A DNA stretch of 64,000 nucleotides from Bacteroidetes bacterium UBA1941. Its GTDB lineage: Bacteria; Bacteroidota; Bacteroidia; Chitinophagales; LD1. Within the stretch, counting starts at the first letter, position 1; every line of letters begins with the position of its first letter. The position numbers and the translations under genes are program-made. Where the stretch lies: assembly GCA_002336805.1 (NCBI GenBank), contig DDEZ01000010.1, forward strand, positions 124,001-188,000, read 5' to 3'. This document shows, in pieces, positions 50,980-61,400 of this stretch. Under the pieces are notes generated by a model. The model saw only the letters and a program-made list of their open reading frames with translations. It was not told where the DNA came from and did not search any database.

Positions 50980-51525
50980 CTATTTCTTGTTGTCATGCCT
51001 GAGCCAGGCCTTGCTGCCGGAGCCGGTGATATAGTATTTGCCACCCTTAGGTGAACTGTATACTTTCTGGCCGCTGGGACCTTTCATAGTACGATCTTCA
51101 GGGTCCTTTACGGCTGCATTGGCTTTAGCTTCCACATTGCTGCTGGGGCGGTTTTCTTCTTTCTTGGCTTCTATTTTATCATGCTCTGCCTTCCTGGCAG
51201 CCTTGGTCGCTGCCTCCTTTTTGCGGGCATTGTTCATGATCTTTACATTGCGCAGAGAGTCGGCGCGCTGGGACTTTGCCGTAGGCGGATTGCTGTGTCG
51301 CTTCTTGCCTGTCACGCTGGTAGCTTCAGATGGATCTTTTGGCGCTTTCTTTATTACGGTACTGTCACTACCTGCAGTCTGGTCCTTGTCAGATGCTACC
51401 TTTTCGGTCTTTGGCTTTTTGTGCTTCTTTTTGTCGGCCTTTGAGGGCTCGGCTTCCTGTGCGTGCAGCACATTGGCACTGAGGGAGAGGAGTAGCAGCA
51501 GTGTGAGGTACTGGATAAACTTCAT
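50980..51525 (-). CDS. Exported lysine-rich protein with a PBCV-like basic adaptor motif
   Basis: A 181-residue exported protein with a signal peptide (MKFIQYLTLLLLLSLSANVLHAQ, shown as its core LLLLLSLSANVLHAQ). The long middle is charged and low in complexity (KKHKKPKTEKVASDKDQ, KAARKAEHDKIEAKKEE). The last 40 residues, with GPSGQKVYSSPKGGKYYITG, resemble the short PBCV-specific basic adaptor motif (GPRGGKYYIN type). That motif is thought to bind partner proteins or polysaccharide. Its C-terminus meets the glycosyltransferase gene with a 2-base gap, tail to tail. Confidence 0.7.
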   Translation of the reverse strand: MKFIQYLTLLLLLSLSANVLHAQEAEPSKADKKKHKKPKTEKVASDKDQTAGSDSTVIKKAPKDPSEATSVTGKKRHSNPPTAKSQRADSLRNVKIMNNARKKEAATKAARKAEHDKIEAKKEENRPSSNVEAKANAAVKDPEDRTMKGPSGQKVYSSPKGGKYYITGSGSKAWLRHDNKK

Positions 51526-51536
51526 ATGAGCGTGGG

Positions 51537-52796
51537 TTATGTCTTTTGTTTTTTCTTGCGCGCGGCTGGGAAGAGTACGTTATTCAATATCAGTCTGTAG
51601 CCCGGAGAGTTAGGGTGCAGGTTGAGATCGGTCTTAGGGTCGCCTACCAGGTGCTGGTAGTCCTCAGGATCGTGCCCGCCGTAGAAGGTCCACATACCCT
51701 TGCCAAACTCGCCATGGATATAGCGTGCTTCATTAGCAGCTTTGTTCTGGCCCATGACCAGTACATTTTTCTTGACGTAGTTCTTGTTGAAAGCCGTGGT
51801 CTGACCCAGAAATCCCTTTACAGTCTTGGTGTGGTTCTGTGTGAGCATTGTGGGTACCTGGTCCCATTTGGCAGAGAAGTCGAAGAGCGTAAAGTAGTCC
51901 AGGTCTTTCTGCACCGTCCGGCCAAAGTTGGCATCTATATCAGAGTATTCATACTCGTAGGGATTGGTGCGCAGGTGGTAGTTTTCAAATGCAAACCCCT
52001 GCGTGTAGTCCAGATGCTGCTGCGCATTTGGGTCCTGCGGATCATGATCAAACATCACATCGCAGATGTCGGTATTGTATGCATCCAGCGCTATATCATA
52101 CGAGTCGGTAGCGCTACACATGGCAAACATAAATCCACCGCCGCCTACGAAGTCGCGTATCTTCTGAGCCACAGCCAGTTTTAGCTTAGATACTTTGGAG
52201 AAGCCACGGCGCTTGGCTATCTCCTCCAGGTCTGCTACCTGATCCTGATACCACTTGGCACCGGAGTATGATGCATAAAACTTGCCATACTGCCCCGTAA
52301 AGTCCTCATGGTGCAGGTGCAGCCAGTCGTATTTCGCCAGTTTATCATCCAGCACTTCATCATCATAGATCGCGTCATATGGTATCTCGGCGTAAGTGAG
52401 TACCATGGTCACGGCATCATCCCACGGCTGCATAGACCTGGGCTGGTACACGGCCATACGTGGTGCCTTTTCCAGCTTTACCACATCCATATTGGCCTCG
52501 GGGTTTGCTATCTCATTCAGTATGCCGGTGTACTGGCCATCAGCTATCACCTCTGCAGAGACACCGCGTATGGTACATTCGTTCTCTATATTAGAGACAT
52601 ACTTTGTAGCAAAGCTACCGCCGCGATAGTTGAGCAGCCAGTCTACCTCGCCGCCGTTCTTTAGTATCCAGAAAGCGATACCATAGGCCTTGAGGTGATT
52701 CTTCTGTGCCAGGTCCATCGGGATCAGGACATAGGAAGCCTGTGCCAGCCCTGAGCAGAGCAGCATACATAGCAGAAGTATTCGCCGTGTGACCAT
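51537..52796 (-). CDS. Exported conserved Bacteroidota protein (often mislabelled asparagine synthetase B)
   Basis: A protein of 419 residues from ATG 52796; ATG 52814 gives six more. The signal peptide is MVTRRILLLCMLLCSGLAQA. The mature part has a pattern that recurs in this family: YVLIPMDLAQKNHLKAYGI at the start, then VDWLLNYRGGSF, DWLHLHHEDFTGQYGKFY and DFVGGGGFMFAMCSATDSYDI. None of these resemble the glutamine amidotransferase or synthetase domains of true AsnB, although databases often use that name. GGGGFMFAMCS suggests a class I amidotransferase-like or GldG-like binding fold. Function is unknown. It is exported, which is incompatible with asparagine synthesis. Confidence 0.72.
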   Translation of the reverse strand: MVTRRILLLCMLLCSGLAQASYVLIPMDLAQKNHLKAYGIAFWILKNGGEVDWLLNYRGGSFATKYVSNIENECTIRGVSAEVIADGQYTGILNEIANPEANMDVVKLEKAPRMAVYQPRSMQPWDDAVTMVLTYAEIPYDAIYDDEVLDDKLAKYDWLHLHHEDFTGQYGKFYASYSGAKWYQDQVADLEEIAKRRGFSKVSKLKLAVAQKIRDFVGGGGFMFAMCSATDSYDIALDAYNTDICDVMFDHDPQDPNAQQHLDYTQGFAFENYHLRTNPYEYEYSDIDANFGRTVQKDLDYFTLFDFSAKWDQVPTMLTQNHTKTVKGFLGQTTAFNKNYVKKNVLVMGQNKAANEARYIHGEFGKGMWTFYGGHDPEDYQHLVGDPKTDLNLHPNSPGYRLILNNVLFPAARKKKQKT

Positions 52797-52870
52797 AGGG
52801 CTAAAGTTCGGCAAAAACCGGCAAAGTACCGATAGGGTAGTAGATGGTTAGAATATTTTGGGAAAGACGC

Positions 52871-53290
52871 TTAGAACCTCTCCACGCCGGCAAAGTGGAA
52901 TGAAGCCTCGATAGCTGCATTCTCATCAGAGTCAGAACCGTGTACGGCGTTGCGCTCGATGTCTGTAGCATACAGCTTGCGGATAGTGCCTTCTGCAGCA
53001 TTAGCAGGGTTGGTAGCGCCTATCAGCTTGCGGAAATCTTCTACTGCATTGTCCTTCTCCAGTACTGCTGCCACGATAGGGCCTTCAGTCATGAACTTGA
53101 CGAGGTCATTGAAGAAACCACGCTCTTTGTGCACTGCATAAAACTGCTCTGCTGTCTCCTTAGAGAGACGAGTGAGCTTCATTGCCTGTATCTTGAATCC
53201 TGACTGGATGATGAGGTCGATGATTTTTCCGGAGTTGCCAGCCGCTACTGCGTCAGGCTTGATCATAGTCAGGGTGATATTGTTTGCCAT
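52871..53290 (-). CDS. ndk: Nucleoside diphosphate kinase
   Basis: Ndk balances nucleoside di- and triphosphates by phosphate transfer through a phospho-histidine. The 139-residue protein has the active-site His117 in RNAVHGSDS (113-121) and the N-terminal TLTMIKPDAV. The length and sequence are normal. It has the best-formed promoter seen in the window (see next entry). Confidence 0.97.
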   Translation of the reverse strand: MANNITLTMIKPDAVAAGNSGKIIDLIIQSGFKIQAMKLTRLSKETAEQFYAVHKERGFFNDLVKFMTEGPIVAAVLEKDNAVEDFRKLIGATNPANAAEGTIRKLYATDIERNAVHGSDSDENAAIEASFHFAGVERF

Positions 53291-53324
53291 TTTATAGTGC
53301 TTTTTGTGATTTTAAATTGCGCGG

Positions 53325-53355
53325 CAAATGTAGCCTATCACATGGATATATCAAA
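53325..53355 (-). promoter_or_regulatory. Promoter of ndk: TTTG-N19-TACATTTG
   Basis: On the minus strand TTTG (complement 53352-53355) is followed after exactly 19 bases by TACATTTG (complement 53325-53332). This is a textbook Bacteroidota promoter. The -7 element ends 34 bases before the ndk start. Confidence 0.75.
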
Positions 53356-53416
53356 TGGCTATCCTGCATTTTTTATGAAACAGCAAAAAAAGATATATAT
53401 GTAATATCTGAAACTA

Positions 53417-54667
53417 TCAGCCTATCACGATACCTGCTATGGTCGCACTGAGGTAGGAGGCCAGCGTACCGGCTATCAGCGCGCGTATGCCCAGCTGTGC
53501 CAGGTCTGCCCGGCGGCTGGGAGCCAGCTCACCTATACCGCCTATCTGCATGCCTACCGAGGAGAAGTTGGCAAAGCCGCAGAGCGCAAAGCTCACGATG
53601 GCCTGTGCTTTCTCTGACATAGTGGCCTTGATCTGTACAAAATTGAGGTATGCTACAAACTCATTTATGGTCATCTTCTGACCCATCAGGGTGGCGGCTT
53701 TTGTTACATCTTCATACGGTATACCCATAGCATAAGCAAATGGCCAGAAGAGCCAGCCAAAGATCATATTGAGGCTCAGGCCCGGGATCGGATTGCCCAG
53801 CAGGCCGTTTACTTTCACCAGTATATAGTTGATCAGCGCGATGAGTGCGATGAAGCCCACCAGCATGGCCACTACGTTGATAGATATCTTCATGCCATCA
53901 GCCGCACCGTGAGAGATCGCATCTATCACATTGGCATAGTGGCTTTTGACTTCTATAGATACTTTGCCCTGGGTCTGCGGCACCTCTGTCTCGGGGTAGA
54001 TGATCTTAGAGATCACGATAGCCGCCGGTGCTGCCATGAGGCTGGCAGCTATCAGGTAGTCTGCCTTCACCCCAAACCCCACATATACGATCAGGATACC
54101 ACCCGCTATACAGGCCATACTACCCGCCATAGAGGTCAGTATCTCACTGCGGGTCATACCCTCCAGGTACGGACGGATCATGACCTGCGCCTCCACCTGG
54201 CCTACAAATGCGCTCGCCACATTGCTCAGGGCCTCGGCGCCGCTCACTTTCATGATGGCATTCACACCCTTGGCTATGATAGCCACTACGCGCTGCATCA
54301 GGCCTATATGATATAGTATAGCCACGAGTACGCACACGAGTATGATCGTAGCCGGGATATTAAAGGCGAATACAAATCCATTATTAGGACCAAACACTTT
54401 GCCCAGCTGACTTGCATCTGGCAGTACACCACCGAGTACAAATTTGGCTCCCTCACGGGCAAACTCCTCTATCTTCTGCATGCCCTTACCCAGGGTCTGA
54501 AAGAAGGCCTGTACAGGAGGCACCTTCAGGATCAGGAGCGCAAGGGCAAGCTGCAGGCCCAGGCCGCTGAGCACGAGGCGATAGTTGATCTTCTTTTTAT
54601 TATTTGACAAAAGGAAGGCGACGCCGAGTATCAGCACAATGCCCAATAGTCCCGTGAATCTCTGCAT
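53417..54667 (-). CDS. nupC: Concentrative nucleoside transporter (NupC/CNT family)
   Basis: This 416-residue membrane protein has about ten helices. It imports nucleosides coupled to Na+ or H+. It contains a gating-region pattern GKGMQKIEEFAREGAKFV and the substrate-site helices with VEAQVMIRPYLEGMTRSEI and ALCGFANFSSVGMQIGGIG. Those are CNT hallmarks. Next to ndk, it forms a small nucleotide-salvage pair, although the two may have separate promoters. Confidence 0.93.
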   Translation of the reverse strand: MQRFTGLLGIVLILGVAFLLSNNKKKINYRLVLSGLGLQLALALLILKVPPVQAFFQTLGKGMQKIEEFAREGAKFVLGGVLPDASQLGKVFGPNNGFVFAFNIPATIILVCVLVAILYHIGLMQRVVAIIAKGVNAIMKVSGAEALSNVASAFVGQVEAQVMIRPYLEGMTRSEILTSMAGSMACIAGGILIVYVGFGVKADYLIAASLMAAPAAIVISKIIYPETEVPQTQGKVSIEVKSHYANVIDAISHGAADGMKISINVVAMLVGFIALIALINYILVKVNGLLGNPIPGLSLNMIFGWLFWPFAYAMGIPYEDVTKAATLMGQKMTINEFVAYLNFVQIKATMSEKAQAIVSFALCGFANFSSVGMQIGGIGELAPSRRADLAQLGIRALIAGTLASYLSATIAGIVIG

Positions 54668-54751
54668 AAATGAGGCTGTAGATTAGATTGATAAAGTGCA
54701 ATCTAGCAAAAAATGCGAAAGGTACTAATCGGCCTCTGTGTAATAAATGGT

Positions 54752-57700
54752 TTATCTCACCAGTGTCAGGTTGCCTTGCTGGCTGGTGGTATTGCCGCCG
54801 GCACTCTTCACAGAGATGTAGTAGACATAGACACCTATCGGTTGTGCTATGTTCTTGTAGGTGCCATCCCATCCATCACCTGAGTTGAGGTTGATGTCAT
54901 AGATCAGCTCACCCCAGCGATTGTAGATGTGAAACAGTGTGATCTCCGCACCACGGCGTAGTATAGCCTTGAAGATATCATTGCGGCCATCGCCATTTGG
55001 TGAGAATGCGGTAGGCATGATAAAGTCCAGCTGCGAACTGGCCACCACTGTCACTTCTATAGATGCAGTAGCGCTACAGTTATTGCTATCTGCCAGCGTC
55101 ACGGTGTAGGTGGTAGTATGATATGGAGACACGATAGGAGCGAGTGCGGTCACACTACTGATATTGGAATCCGGAGACCATACGATATTGTGATAGCTGC
55201 CGGATGGTATGATAGTGATAGTAGTAGAGTCGCCCTCCTCTATAGGGAGCGTGGCAGAGGTAGAGAGGCTGACAGTGCCCGGAGTATGTATGTAGACACT
55301 ATCCATAGTGATGATACTATCGCAGCCCCGCGCAGACGTCTGTGTGAATGCCAGGATCGTATCTCCGGTATATGTGATGCCGCCTATAGTAGCCCGGCTA
55401 CAGCTGTCAGTGCGGCGTGTGACTACCGTAGGCGTGATGACCTGCAGGTCTGTGACCCTGATCACGCTGTCGCAGCCGCCGACAGAGCGTATCGTATCCA
55501 TATAGGTACCTGCGGTATTCTGGTTTTGGCCACCGGCGTAGTATGTCTGACCGGTATTGATACACACATTGTTTGGTACAGTACTCACTGCTATCGGAGT
55601 CACAGTGATAGTGGTAGTATGGTAGATGCTGTCGCAGCCTGTCGCCGTACTCTTTACCGTATCCAGCAGGGTGGTACTGTTGCTATAGGTATTGCCCAGG
55701 TAGGATACACTGCAGGTGCCGCTCACAGTTGTATTAGTACTCACCGGAGATACTACCGTCAGTGCTGTGGTCACTATACTATCGCAGCCCAGTGAGGAGC
55801 CGCCTACTACGGTGTCAATGTAGGTGCCACTCGCAGTATAGCTATGACTGCCTGCGGCAAAACTCTGCCCCAGGCAGATAGTAGGACTCTGAGAGAAAGT
55901 AGCGATAGGATTCACTACCACATTGACTGTCTTGATCAGGCTATCGCAACCATTCTGATAGTGGTAGTTTTCGGTTACTGTAGTGCTGCTGGTATAGGTG
56001 GTACCATTGTAGGTGGTCTGGCCGCATGCAGTAGGGAGTGTCACAGTTTGGAGTATCACTGTGTCTACAGTCAGGTTTACTACCACTATACTGTCACAGC
56101 TATTTACAGTGTGCAGGTTGCTGGTATAGCTACCTGTGGTACTGGCTGTAGCTCCGTCAGGGAGTGTGTATGGCGTATTGGCAGCACATACAGTCACATT
56201 TACAGTGTCGCGATAGATAGGATTTACCACTACCTGCACTGTATCTGTCTGGACACACAGTGGAGAGAAGGATATATCATCCAGTGCAAAGTCATTTCCA
56301 GAGGCTATTGTATTCTGATTCACGATGCAGATCTGTGCTGAGGTGGCTGTACCTGAGTTCCAGGTAGTGTAAAACTGTTGCCAGTTGCAATTGGCCGGTT
56401 GAGCACTAAACACAGATCCGATCAGCGCGCCATTGATGGAGAACTGAAGCTGAGCCGGATTGGAGGCTGTCACGCTCTGAAGCCATGTGGAGAAAGCATA
56501 ATCTGTGCCCGGCACTGTACTCACTGTCTGGCAATAGATAGAGACATTGGCTGAGGTAGCGCCATTCACTATGAGCATATTGCCGGAGCCAGTGGTGTGG
56601 TCTCCACAAGGAGCCATTCCACCGTTCCATGTACTAGCGTTAGGCGATACGGTGTATTGGCCTTCGTTGGTATTATTGGTAGTGTATAGATAGCTGGAGC
56701 TAAACCCGGTGTTGCCACTGCTAAAGTCTCCGTTCACCATCTCATTGGCTGATGCTACCTGTGCTGTGACAGTATAGGTAGTAGTAGTATCAGGGGTAGC
56801 TACGGGGTTGGCTATGGTAGCACTGCTCAGGCTGCCGGCCGGTGTCCATGTGTAGCTCAGTCCTCCTGTGGCCTGCAGGGTGGTAGATGTACCACGGCAG
56901 ATAGCCGTATTAGAGCCGGCATCTACAGTGATAGGGGCATAGGTCAGCGTGGTAGTGATCACACTGTCACAGCCGGAGGCGTTTGGTATAGTATCGTGAT
57001 AGGTGCCCGCGGTACTATGGGTAGTAGTACCTATGGTCAGTGTCTGGCCCTGGCATAGTGCCACCTGCTGGCTGTAGGCGCTAGGGTAGTTGATCGTCAG
57101 AAATACAGCTACGTGTACGCTGTCGCAGCCGCGCACTCCTTTGATGGTATCCTGAAATGCAGTGCTGGTAGTATACGTAGTACCCCTGTACACAATACTG
57201 CTGCAGCCGGTCTGATTGACAGTCTGTGTGTAGGCGGTCAGCACGGTCAGGTCGGTATTGACCAGGCTATCGCAGCCGCTGACTGCGGTTAGTGTATCAT
57301 GGTACAGGCCTGTAGCCGTGTAGGAGTGCCCGTTTACAGTATAGCTACTGCCAAAGCAGATCGTATCTGCATGGGTAGTAGCAGCGGGTGGTATCACTGT
57401 GACCACTACAGAGTCACGCAGCGTGTCAGGGCACAGTGTGCCGGAGAAATACAGTGTAAGAGGAGAGATGTCCAGTGGAGAAAAGGTATAAGAAGTATTC
57501 AAGGAGTCTGGCTGGGAAAATGTACCATTACCACCACTCCAGAATAAATGACGGAAGTTGCCTGTCTTGGAGGCATGAAGAGGAACTGTGAGAGGTGCGT
57601 GGCAGAAATTCACGGTAGTATCACTGCCTGCATTTACAGAAGGAGCTTGAAAAGGTGCATTGCAGCCATTGTTGTAATAGGTTGCGACATTGTTATAGGT

Positions 57701-58309
57701 ATATGCTATGGATGCACCATTCTCAGCGGCAGTACCACCACCATGACCACCAGTGATATTAGTGAGAAGGCTACGATCATATGTCACAGTATCCCCGCAG
57801 TGCGCTGCTGTGTCTGTTATGTATAGTGTCCGGATACCTGGGGTGGCGTTGTAGTTTACAAAGTGGCCATTCGTATTGCCAGCACACTGAAACAAGATGT
57901 ATATCGTATCACTAAGTGTGGCAAAAGAGTTAAATGATACACTCATGCTGGTACTTGTGACTATGATGGCTTGTGAGCCGGCAGGCAGGACGCCTCCGGG
58001 AGGTGCCAAAAGATAACCGCACCCGCCAATGGTTTGATTCAGACTGTCTATCTTGAGCTGATTGGTACAAAATCCCCTCCATGGATTTACTGTATTGGGC
58101 CAGGTGATTTTGATGTTATTGGTATTGAGAGGAGACGGCCCCACCTGGATGCGTACCATTTCATTCTCACCCTCCGGATTGCCGCAGGCATCAGCCAGTA
58201 TGCTCGAAATTTCAAAGCATCTCGTCGGGATCTGGGCATAAGACTTTGGCCCAAAGCAAAAAATAAAACAAATAAAGATGCAAATTATGTGTAAAGACCT
58301 CCACTTCAT
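54752..58309 (-). CDS. Giant repeat protein with type B (gliding-motility-associated) T9SS domain
   Basis: This 1185-residue exported surface protein has a signal peptide ending SYAQ (residue 26). A lamin-tail-like domain comes first (about 27-190). The middle is built of about nine units of 45-50 residues that each end in GCDS (once SCDS), such as SGCDSLVNTDL, RGCDSVHVAVF, LGCDSIVTTAL and RGCDSIITMDS. A jelly-roll, carbohydrate-binding-like domain (about 525-685, with NEMVNGDFSSGNTGF and ALDDISFSPLC) interrupts the array after an Ig-like segment. The C-terminus (1093-1185) is the type B sorting domain with MPTAFSPNGDGRND and FHIYNRWGELIY. It is probably attached to the cell surface or shed. 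The exact role (adhesion, gliding or binding) is unknown. Confidence 0.88.
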   Translation of the reverse strand: MKWRSLHIICIFICFIFCFGPKSYAQIPTRCFEISSILADACGNPEGENEMVRIQVGPSPLNTNNIKITWPNTVNPWRGFCTNQLKIDSLNQTIGGCGYLLAPPGGVLPAGSQAIIVTSTSMSVSFNSFATLSDTIYILFQCAGNTNGHFVNYNATPGIRTLYITDTAAHCGDTVTYDRSLLTNITGGHGGGTAAENGASIAYTYNNVATYYNNGCNAPFQAPSVNAGSDTTVNFCHAPLTVPLHASKTGNFRHLFWSGGNGTFSQPDSLNTSYTFSPLDISPLTLYFSGTLCPDTLRDSVVVTVIPPAATTHADTICFGSSYTVNGHSYTATGLYHDTLTAVSGCDSLVNTDLTVLTAYTQTVNQTGCSSIVYRGTTYTTSTAFQDTIKGVRGCDSVHVAVFLTINYPSAYSQQVALCQGQTLTIGTTTHSTAGTYHDTIPNASGCDSVITTTLTYAPITVDAGSNTAICRGTSTTLQATGGLSYTWTPAGSLSSATIANPVATPDTTTTYTVTAQVASANEMVNGDFSSGNTGFSSSYLYTTNNTNEGQYTVSPNASTWNGGMAPCGDHTTGSGNMLIVNGATSANVSIYCQTVSTVPGTDYAFSTWLQSVTASNPAQLQFSINGALIGSVFSAQPANCNWQQFYTTWNSGTATSAQICIVNQNTIASGNDFALDDISFSPLCVQTDTVQVVVNPIYRDTVNVTVCAANTPYTLPDGATASTTGSYTSNLHTVNSCDSIVVVNLTVDTVILQTVTLPTACGQTTYNGTTYTSSTTVTENYHYQNGCDSLIKTVNVVVNPIATFSQSPTICLGQSFAAGSHSYTASGTYIDTVVGGSSLGCDSIVTTALTVVSPVSTNTTVSGTCSVSYLGNTYSNSTTLLDTVKSTATGCDSIYHTTTITVTPIAVSTVPNNVCINTGQTYYAGGQNQNTAGTYMDTIRSVGGCDSVIRVTDLQVITPTVVTRRTDSCSRATIGGITYTGDTILAFTQTSARGCDSIITMDSVYIHTPGTVSLSTSATLPIEEGDSTTITIIPSGSYHNIVWSPDSNISSVTALAPIVSPYHTTTYTVTLADSNNCSATASIEVTVVASSQLDFIMPTAFSPNGDGRNDIFKAILRRGAEITLFHIYNRWGELIYDINLNSGDGWDGTYKNIAQPIGVYVYYISVKSAGGNTTSQQGNLTLVR

Positions 58310-58417
58310 ATCGACTTATTCAGGTGCTGCAAAAATAGCATTTCAGGACTGAGAAACATTACTTTAATATTAACAAAAGACGCCCTTTTTACCCCAAAGG
58401 CTGTATTGCCCCCAAAT

Positions 58418-58447
58418 AAAAAGGCCCCGTCATCATCTGACGGGGCC
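58418..58447 (-). terminator. Rho-independent terminator after the giant adhesin gene
   Basis: GGCCCCGTCA (58423-58432) pairs perfectly with TGACGGGGCC (58438-58447), loop TCATC. The minus strand continues TTTTTATTT. It lies about 30 bases after the stop. Confidence 0.9.
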
Positions 58448-58479
58448 TGAGGTCTGAGGATCTATATGATCCCGTATGG

Positions 58480-61400
58480 TTACTTGACGAGTGTCACGCG
58501 TTGTGTTACCACTTGGTCGCCAGCCTTCACTTTCACGATATAGACGCCAGAGGCTTCATTGCTCATATCGAGTACAAAGGTGTCACCTGCGGTAGTTTCC
58601 CTGGCGGCCACATTGATCTGCTGGCCGGTCACGGTGTATACCTCCAGGTCTACCGGCATAGCATGTGTCAGCTTCACTGATACATGGAATACGTCGGAAG
58701 ATGGGTTAGGGTATACATAAATGTTAGTGATGTTGCTACCCACTTCCTTGATGCCGATGATCAGGTCTACTGTATCGCGCTGGGTCACAGTACAGCCATT
58801 GGCGTCTGTCACCGTCACGAGGTAGGTATTGGCATTGAGGTTAGAGATAGTGCTGGTATTGGCACCGGTGTTCCAGTGGTAGCTGTATGGCTGTGTACCA
58901 CCTGCGGCAGTCACAGTCACAGAGCCTTGCACACCACCTTGTACCTGGTTGGTGATATTGCTGCTCACAGTGAGTGCAGCCGGAGCCTGTATCGTATCCG
59001 TAGTAGTAGCTGTACAGCCGTTCTTGTCGGTCACTACCAGTGTGTATGCACCGGCAGGCTTGAAGAAGAGGCTGGATGTAGTAGCACCGCCAGGAGACCA
59101 GCTGTAGCCGTATGGCAGGGTGCCGCCTGTAGCATGTACATAGATAGATCCATCACTGGATGAGTGGCACTTAGCGTTTACCACGCTATCTGTCACGATG
59201 CCTACAGGTGCAGGCTGAGTCACGCTATCTGTGAGGGTAGCAGTACACTGGTTAGCGTCTGTCACTACCACTACGTAGCCGCCTGCAGCCAGGCCTGTCA
59301 CGTCATCTGTGGTCTGAGTAGTACCTGTCCATGTGTAGCTGTATGCTCCTGTACCACCACTAGCGGTAGTATAGATGGCACCATTGCTTTGGCCGTTACA
59401 TTTTGTACCCTTGGTAGAGTCCAGTACGATAGCCACAGCAGATGCCGGCTGGCGGATAGTATCAGAGTGCAGTACGAGTGTACACCCGTGAGCATCAGAT
59501 ATGGTATCTACATATGTGCCAGCAGCTACGCCTGTGAGCGGAGAGCCGGTCGCACCTGTATTCCAGTGGTGTGTATAGGCAGGAGTACCGCCAGATACAG
59601 TCACTGTCACAGAGCCTGTAGCAGCACCATAGCAGAGTACCGGAGTCACACTGTCAGTAGCCGCCAGTGCTGCCGGCTGTGCCAGTGTATCGTTGTAGAT
59701 GTAAGTACAGCCACCTGCAAAGGTGATCGTATCTGTATAGACACCTGCTGCCAGTCCGGACAGGCTGGTAGTAGTATCACCTGTAGACCATGCGTGTGTA
59801 AACGGAGCTACACCACCGCTGAGGGCTATAGAGAGGGTGCCATTAGTATTGCCATAGCAGGTCGGCTCTGTCACTGTAGGAGTGACTACCGGAGCATGGT
59901 TACAGTTAGTATCCACTATAGTGATCTGGAAGTCAAATGTCTCACCTGAGCCGAAGTTGTCGCAGGCAGAAGATGCACCGTTGGTATTACCCTGGTTGCG
60001 GCTCCTGATACGCAGGCCGGTCACACCGAGACGAGTAGAAGTATTGATAGTGAATACTGCAGTACCACTGGTAGCAGCTACCGTAGGCTGTATCCACTCG
60101 TATGTGTCGTATACACCATTCTGGTTTGTATCTATCCAGATAGACGAGATAGATGTACCGGTCATGTGCAGGTAGAAGGTATAAGAACCGCCCCTCTGCA
60201 GTGATGTAGTAGAGTCACCGATAGCCGGGAAGACGGTATAAGCATCGCCACCGGTAGTAGTGTTACATGTAGTGTAGTTGATAAAGAAGTTGGTACCCTG
60301 TATGAGTGCAGTATCTATATCGTTGCCACCACAGCCTCCGCCCAGGTTTGTAGTACAGTAGCACAGTGTAGGCGCATTCATATTCACCGCAAATGCTGCA
60401 GTATATGATGAGTCTGCACAGTTTACCTTCACTCTGTAGTAGGTCAGGTTGGTAGGGTAGTCAGTATAGAAGTCATTGGTAGCGCCTACCAGATCCTGCC
60501 AAGTCACAGAGTCCAGTGAGCCTTGCCACTGCAGCTGAGTGTATGGAGAGTAGCCGGTCAGTGACAGAGCGGCTGCGCTGCCAGGGCACACGCTGGATGG
60601 GCCGCTGATCACACCAGCCAGTGGTGGATTAGGGCATGGTACTACCTCTTGCAGGCCAAAGTCGTCAAACGCGATATTGTCCGGAGAGAAGGATGCAAGC
60701 AGCTTCACACCAAAGAAGTAGTCGCCGCTGGTAGCAGGAGTGAAAATAGCAGAGTACTTCATGTACTGTGTATTGGTAGGGCCGGCTACAGGAGTGCCGA
60801 TCACCTGAGTCATACCTGATGGAGACTGTGAGGTACCCATCAGCGCATACAGAGAGTCCCATCCTGTGAAACCATCTGTGCGATAGTAGAAGTAGAACTC
60901 GTACTGAGTACCACCTGTCAGGCTAAAGCTAGGAGTGTAGATGGTATCATCTGCATTGTACCTGTCAGTGATGTAGTGTGTGCCACTCCTCGCATCCAGA
61001 GTAGGGAAGAAGAATGGAGCATCTTCAGACTCCCACCTGCCGCTCGGCGTAGGCAGCCAGCAGCTAGGTACGATGTCTATACCGACAGTGTTCATACCTT
61101 CAAAGTTCTCAATCCAAGGTATGGATGTGATAGCATTACAAGGAGTGCTGAAGCCTGTAGGTCCTACCCAGTAGCCTACTCCGAGCGGGCTACCGCAGTT
61201 TGACTGTACGTAGAAGTCGTAAGCAGTATTAGCAGTGAGGCCTGAGATAGATGCAGTAGTCACACCGGCAGCTGTAGTGCCTGATGCTATCACTGTACCA
61301 TTCACGCTATCACCGGCAGCTACTACTACCCAGTTGTACCCGCTGGCAGGAGCCGGAGAGCCGGCAGTCCAGTTGGCAGTAGCAGTAGTAGTGCTGGCAG

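Noticed and set aside
51537..52814. Asparagine synthetase
   Set aside because: A signal peptide is present, and neither the glutaminase N-terminal Cys nor the ATP pyrophosphatase motif SGGxDS is present.
59164..59949. A 261-codon open frame on the plus strand inside the adhesin gene
   Set aside because: It is antisense to the SprB repeats and is a Cys/Ser/Arg-rich shadow frame.
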